Shown: one piece after another, positions 60,109-64,000 of the stretch
How the letters are laid out: every line of letters starts with the position of its first letter
Position numbering within the stretch: the first letter of the stretch is position 1
DNA from: JAOUGY01 sp963792365
GTDB lineage: Bacteria; Actinomycetota; Acidimicrobiia; Spongiisociales; ZC4RG35
NCBI GenBank assembly: GCA_963792365.1
Contig: CAWBVW010000001.1
Span: 1 to 64,000 of the forward strand
DNA length: 64,000 nucleotides
Reading direction: 5' to 3'
Notes under the pieces: model-generated
Database searches by the model: none
What the model saw: the letters and a program-made list of their open reading frames with translations, nothing else
What the model was told of the DNA's origin: nothing
Position numbers and translations under genes: made by a program

Positions 60109-60150
60109 GAGACATCCGACCCGAGACATCCGACCCGAGACATCCGACCC
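60109..60150. repeat. Three exact tandem copies of a 14-base unit in the cox leader
   Basis: GAGACATCCGACCC repeated head-to-tail three times without a change, then GAGACGACC. It ends 10 bases before the GGAGAGGGAG site of the first cox gene, so it would lie in the mRNA leader or upstream control region. Confidence 0.9.
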
Positions 60151-60173
60151 GAGACGACCTGGAGAGGGAGACT

Positions 60174-60326
60174 GTGACCGTTGGAAGTGACCCGCCCACC
60201 GACACCACCGAGCACTTCAAGCCGACTGGCACGATCTTCGTGTTGACGGTGTTCGTGGCCACCCTGTTCTTGTTGTGGGGATCCGTGTACGTGATCCTCC
60301 TCGCCCGTGGGGTGACAGTTCAATGA
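60174..60326 (+). CDS. ba3-type oxidase small subunit (subunit IIa-like)
   Basis: A 50-residue single-helix membrane protein (GTIFVLTVFVATLFLLWGSV) from GTG 60174 behind GGAGAGGGAG. It sits directly before coxB and overlaps its ATG (ATGA). Subunit IIa of ba3-type oxidases has this length, place and topology. Too short for many automatic gene finders. Confidence 0.82.
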   Translation: MTVGSDPPTDTTEHFKPTGTIFVLTVFVATLFLLWGSVYVILLARGVTVQ

Positions 60327-60862
60327 CCTCGACCCAGAACTCCCCGCCGCCGGCATCCGAATCTATGGGGATCGACCCGTATGAGCGGAACTGGATGGTG
60401 ATCGGCATCGTCATCCTGGTCCTGTTCATGGCGGGAATCACGGTCGCCGGCTTCGCCCTCGGCTACCAGTTGCCAGGAGAGGAAGGACGGGTCGACCCGG
60501 CGACGGTGCTGACAGAGGGCCCATTCGCCACACCCGGAGTGCGCCAGATCGGCGACAACCAGTTCGAGGCGTACGTCGTTGCAAGGCAGTTTCTGTACGA
60601 CCCGAGCACGATCACGCTCCCGGCAGGGGCCACAGTCGACATCTTCGTGACCTCTCCTGACGTGCAGCACGGGTTCAAGGTCACCGACACGAACCTCAAC
60701 ATGCAGATCGTGCCCGGTCAGATCTCGAAGCTGAGCTTCACGTTCGAGACCCCGGGTGACTACCCGATCATCTGCCACGAATACTGCGGGCTTGGCCACG
60801 CAGCCATGTTCGGCACCGTGAGGGTGGTCCCTGCGGCCGAGTTCGAAGGAGAGAGCTCATGA
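60323..60862 (+). CDS. coxB: Cytochrome c oxidase subunit II (CuA), ba3-type
   Basis: A 179-residue subunit with one membrane helix (~25-46) and a CuA cupredoxin domain: ligands His116, Cys151, Glu153, Cys155, His159 and Met162 (CHEYCGLGHAAM). The single helix and short length are as in ba3 (B-family) oxidases, not aa3. It takes electrons from cytochrome c. Overlaps the neighbours on both sides. Confidence 0.95.
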   Translation: MTSTQNSPPPASESMGIDPYERNWMVIGIVILVLFMAGITVAGFALGYQLPGEEGRVDPATVLTEGPFATPGVRQIGDNQFEAYVVARQFLYDPSTITLPAGATVDIFVTSPDVQHGFKVTDTNLNMQIVPGQISKLSFTFETPGDYPIICHEYCGLGHAAMFGTVRVVPAAEFEGESS

Positions 60863-62520
60863 CCATCTCCGCAGAGAGGGAAACCCGTCAACTCACCGCC
60901 GAAGAGAAGAAGTTCGTCGGCTGGCACATGCTGGTGGCGATCGTCGCACTCATGGTCGGCTCGCTGTTCGGACCGCTCCAGGCACTCGAGTTCTCGGGCG
61001 TCAACCTGTATCCATACCTCGAACCGCTGATCAAGAGCTACTACCAGGGCCTCACACTCCACGGCGTTCTCAATGCGCTCGTGTGGACCACGTTCTTCAT
61101 CGTGGGGTTCGCCGTGCTCACCACGATCAAGGGACTGGGGAGACCACTCTCCCACCCCAAGCTCAACTGGGCGGGGTTCCTCACGATGGTGGTGGGACTG
61201 CTGATGGCGGCCGTGCCGCTGCTCGGCAATGCGGCGACGGTGCTGTACACGTTCTACCCACCGCTCCAGGCGAGTTGGGCGTTCTATCTCGGGCTCACCC
61301 TGGTGGTCGTCGGTAGTTGGATCGAGGGCTACGGCTTCTATCTGACGCTGCGGGCGTGGCGCAAGGACAACCCGGGTGTTCGGAGCCCGTTCATCGCTTT
61401 CGGTGGAATACTCAACATGGCGATGTGGCAGATCGCGACGCTGGGTGTGGCGGTCGAGATCCTCACCATGTTGCTGCCATGGTCGTTCGGGTGGATCGAC
61501 GCAACCGACCCACAGCTCGCCCGGACCTACTTCTGGTTCACCGGGCATCCGCTCGTGTACTTCTGGCTGCTACCGGCGTACGTCTCGTGGTACGGCATGC
61601 TGCCCAAGCAGGCGGGTGGAAAGCTGTTCAGCGACTCTCTCGCCAGGCTGGCGTTCTGGTTGTTCCTCGTGACCTCGGTGCCGGTGGGGTTCCACCACCA
61701 GTATGTGGATCCAGGCGTTCCACAGGCCTGGAAGTGGATCCACGCGGTCCTCACCTACGGCGTGGCGTTCCCATCGCTGCTGACGGCGTTCACCGTGATC
61801 GCCTCGCTCGAATACGCGGGACGCAAACGCGGCGGCACCGGGTTGGTGGGCTGGATCCGTGCCCTGCCGTGGAAGGACCCGTCCGTCGCGGCCCAGCTAC
61901 TCGCCGGCATCCTGTTCTTCTTCGGCGGCATCGGTGGGATCACGAACGCCAGTTACAACTTGAACCTGATCATCCACAACACGGCGTGGGTTCCGGGCCA
62001 CTTCCATCTGACGGTGGCGAGTGCCGTGACGATGTCGTTCATGGGCATCACGTTCTGGCTCGTGCCGTACGTCACCGGCAAGAAGCTGTACCGACCGAGG
62101 ATGGCCTTGGCGCAGATATGGGTGTGGTTCGTGGGCATGGTGATCTTCTCGAACGCCATGCATGTGCTCGGCCTGCTGGGAGCGCCCCGCCGCACACCCC
62201 TTGGCGAGGCCCCTTATGTCCCGGAGGCATGGAACGGCCATCTGCTGCGCACGAGCATCGGTGGGACGATCCTGCTGGTCTCGGTGCTCATGTATGGCTG
62301 GATCATGCTGAAGACGGCGATCGGTCCGAAGGCCGATCCCGACGAGCTCCCGGATGTGCCGGTCGCAGAGTCGATCCGCGATCCCCAGCTCACACCTGCA
62401 TGGCTCGACAACTTCAAGCCGTGGCTCATCGGCGCAGGTGTGCTGCTGGTGCTCGCATACGGCCCACAGCTGTTCGACCAGATCTCGACGATCAGCCTCA
62501 ATGCACCCGGTGTGCCATGA
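60859..62520 (+). CDS. coxA: Cytochrome c oxidase subunit I, ba3-type
   Basis: A 553-residue catalytic subunit with about 13 membrane helices. Heme-copper ligand regions: LHGVLNALVW, TGHPLVYFWLLPAYVSWYG (His and Tyr of CuB), FHHQYVDPG, and VPGHFHLTVAS for the heme pair. It lacks D-channel Asn/Asp motifs of A-family enzymes, in line with B-family (ba3). It reduces O2 and pumps protons. The ATG overlaps coxB. Confidence 0.95.
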   Translation: MTISAERETRQLTAEEKKFVGWHMLVAIVALMVGSLFGPLQALEFSGVNLYPYLEPLIKSYYQGLTLHGVLNALVWTTFFIVGFAVLTTIKGLGRPLSHPKLNWAGFLTMVVGLLMAAVPLLGNAATVLYTFYPPLQASWAFYLGLTLVVVGSWIEGYGFYLTLRAWRKDNPGVRSPFIAFGGILNMAMWQIATLGVAVEILTMLLPWSFGWIDATDPQLARTYFWFTGHPLVYFWLLPAYVSWYGMLPKQAGGKLFSDSLARLAFWLFLVTSVPVGFHHQYVDPGVPQAWKWIHAVLTYGVAFPSLLTAFTVIASLEYAGRKRGGTGLVGWIRALPWKDPSVAAQLLAGILFFFGGIGGITNASYNLNLIIHNTAWVPGHFHLTVASAVTMSFMGITFWLVPYVTGKKLYRPRMALAQIWVWFVGMVIFSNAMHVLGLLGAPRRTPLGEAPYVPEAWNGHLLRTSIGGTILLVSVLMYGWIMLKTAIGPKADPDELPDVPVAESIRDPQLTPAWLDNFKPWLIGAGVLLVLAYGPQLFDQISTISLNAPGVP

Positions 62521-62619
62521 CCTGCGCTGATTCGCCCGACTGACGAGAGGGCGGATTCCTTGGAGACACCCTCGGTCGGTGGAGGGAGGGCGGAACACGA
62601 AGTCCGCCTTCCCTCCACC

Positions 62620-64000
62620 ATGACACGGTTGGAACGCGCTACGGCAGTGGCGGAGTCGCCCATCCGGCGGATCGTCGGTTCTGGCCGACTCAACCCCCTC
62701 CCCCACGCCGGCACGATCAGCGTCTTTCTCCTCATCGTGGTGACGCTCACCGGCTTGTACCTCACCTTCTTCTTCGAGTTCGGGTTCGCCGAGTCCTACG
62801 GGGCGATCGCCCGGATGCAGGCCAATCCCATCCAGCGAACGATCAGGGCGCTCCATAGGTACAGCTCCGCCGCCCTGGTGGTGACCACGCTCGTTCATGC
62901 ATGGCGCATCTTTGCCGCGAGGCGATTCACGGGACCACGACGCTGGCGATGGGTCTCAGGATCGCTTGCACTCGGACTGGTCTGGCTGGCAGGGGTGACC
63001 GGGTACTGGCTGATCTGGGACACTCGCGCCCAGGCGCTCACCGAAGCCTTCGCCTCGATGATGGGGTCCATCTCATCGGCATGGGAAGTGGCCATGCTCC
63101 GGACCGACAGCACGGGCTGGGTCCCGCTCCTCACACTGTGGTTCATACACTTCTTGCTGACGGCGATCATCGGGTACGCCCTGTGGCGACACGTCCGAAA
63201 GACGCGCCACGCCTGGCTTCCACGCCGTCGTTGGATGTTCATGATGGGCGGAGCACTGGCTCTGGTTTCCATCGCTCTGCCCCCGGAGCTGCTGCCGGCC
63301 GCCAGCCCCGGAGTCATTCCAGGATCGATGCCGCTCGACCCGTTCGTGATGTTCCTATTGCCACCGCTGCTGGGGTCGTGGCCTTGGGGCGTTGCGATCA
63401 TCGCGATCGTGGTGGCGACCGCCGGCACGATCGTGCCGTGGTTGCTGAGACGCGCCGACCCTCCCATCGCCCGAGTGGTGGCCGACCGCTGCACCGGTTG
63501 CGAGCTCTGCGTCATCGACTGTCCGTACCTTGCGCTGACGATGTCCTCGGACGACGAAAGCGCCATCGCCGTGGTCGACGCCGAACGTTGCGTGGGATGC
63601 GGTATCTGTGTCGGCTCCTGCTCGTTCGGCGCCATCGACGGGTTCGGAGAGCTGGCGATCGCCCCGGATCTCGAGGGGGCGACGATCCTCGCCTGCAGCC
63701 GTCACTTCGCCCTCGGCGGTGTGCCCGAAGACACAAACGCCATCGAGGTGCGCTGCGTGGGCATCCTCAATCCACGGATGGTGTCTGCACTGATCGAGGC
63801 AGGCGCCAGCTCGGTCAACGTGATCGGGTGCCCCCCGGGCGACTGCACCTACGGCGTCGGGAACCTCCTCACCTCGGAACGGATCGAAGGAACCCGGCGT
63901 CCCCACGTCGCGCGCGCCTGGGCCGACCGGGTGACGCAGGACTGGGTAGCTCCCGGTGCGCTGGCGGCGACCGTCGGGGACCCCAACCGGCACACCGCCG
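62620..64000 (+). CDS. Cytochrome b - ferredoxin - MvhD/FlpD fusion protein (cut by window edge)
   Basis: At least 460 residues, open at the right edge. Residues ~30-275 are a cytochrome b-like membrane domain with heme pairs His79/His93 and His177/His191. Residues ~285-340 are two [4Fe-4S] motifs (Cys291, 294, 297, 301 and Cys324, 327, 330, 334). Residues ~355-430 resemble MvhD/FlpD (ACSRHFALGG, EVRCVGILNP, VIGCPPGDCTYGVGN; Cys359, 379, 404, 409), the part that normally hands electrons to HdrA. ATG 62620 has no ribosome-binding site; TTG 62560 is in frame behind GAGAGGG. It follows coxA by 99 bases. Confidence 0.8.
   Translation, partial: MTRLERATAVAESPIRRIVGSGRLNPLPHAGTISVFLLIVVTLTGLYLTFFFEFGFAESYGAIARMQANPIQRTIRALHRYSSAALVVTTLVHAWRIFAARRFTGPRRWRWVSGSLALGLVWLAGVTGYWLIWDTRAQALTEAFASMMGSISSAWEVAMLRTDSTGWVPLLTLWFIHFLLTAIIGYALWRHVRKTRHAWLPRRRWMFMMGGALALVSIALPPELLPAASPGVIPGSMPLDPFVMFLLPPLLGSWPWGVAIIAIVVATAGTIVPWLLRRADPPIARVVADRCTGCELCVIDCPYLALTMSSDDESAIAVVDAERCVGCGICVGSCSFGAIDGFGELAIAPDLEGATILACSRHFALGGVPEDTNAIEVRCVGILNPRMVSALIEAGASSVNVIGCPPGDCTYGVGNLLTSERIEGTRRPHVARAWADRVTQDWVAPGALAATVGDPNRHTA

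Noticed and set aside
60109..60150. The 14-bp triple repeat as a CRISPR or iteron origin
   Set aside because: No spacers, no Rep or cas gene, and it lies in the leader of an oxidase operon in chromosomal housekeeping context.

Overview
The window is high-GC DNA from an actinobacterium, most likely of the class Acidimicrobiia or a close relative. That placement is inferred from the gene set: a WhiB factor, DUF3107, Ku beside an ATP-dependent ligase, a Rho with a low-complexity insert, the run hom-thrC-rho-rpmE-DUF1385-prfA, and a bc complex next to a ba3-type oxidase. No rRNA is present to confirm it.

Layout. 1-3.9 kb (minus): the start of the F1Fo ATP synthase operon (two small assembly-type membrane genes, then atpB-E-F-H-A, atpA running off the edge). 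4.05-5.14 kb: a solitary AbiEi/DUF559 nuclease-like gene between two near-identical long palindromes. 5.15-14.5 kb: glyA, a MalK/UgpC-type ATPase, an SDR without its catalytic Tyr, an ERCC4-type nuclease, an amidohydrolase and a DUF6328 membrane gene that are both frameshifted, a PadR-membrane pair, CsbD, and a TetR-membrane pair.

14.66-31.14 kb: a 16.4 kb integrated element in a tRNA-Glu(CTC) gene, bounded by perfect 36-bp direct repeats. It carries a tyrosine integrase and Xis next to the tRNA, a MobF relaxase-helicase, a HigB/HigA-type toxin-antitoxin pair, two small HTH proteins, an IS110 with a candidate bridge RNA, several relics (ABC-2 permease, IS3 orfA, helicase-associated protein, integrase tails), a three-gene secreted cassette with a matrixin-like metalloprotease, and an ECF41 sigma-factor module with a matching promoter. 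No T4SS or coupling protein is seen, so it is more likely a mobilizable than a self-transmissible element.

31.1-54.8 kb: housekeeping core. tRNA-Glu, tRNA-Gln(CTG), two paralogous zinc-ribbon proteins, a GNAT, prfA, DUF1385, rpmE, rho, thrC, hom, a Na/Pi cotransporter, tRNA-Arg(CCG), Ku and ligase, YqeY, GDPD, whiB, DUF3107, a LysM protein, YjbQ, prs, glmU, tRNA-Gln(TTG), ispE, rsmA, tatD, an AbrB-type regulator with a zinc knuckle, and rsmI.

54.9-64 kb: a dense electron-transfer region. One minus-strand operon holds a GltD-like Fe-S flavoprotein, split cytochrome b, Rieske protein and a cytochrome c, with another cytochrome c upstream of the flavoprotein. Divergently, a ba3-type oxidase (a tiny subunit IIa, CuA subunit II, subunit I) is followed by a protein fusing a diheme cytochrome b, two [4Fe-4S] clusters and an MvhD/FlpD-like domain. 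Together these suggest a route between NAD(P)H or ferredoxin-level electrons, the quinone pool and oxygen, and this is the most unusual biology here along with the palindrome-flanked DUF559 gene. Several intergenic spacers each carry their own private set of short degenerate tandem repeats.
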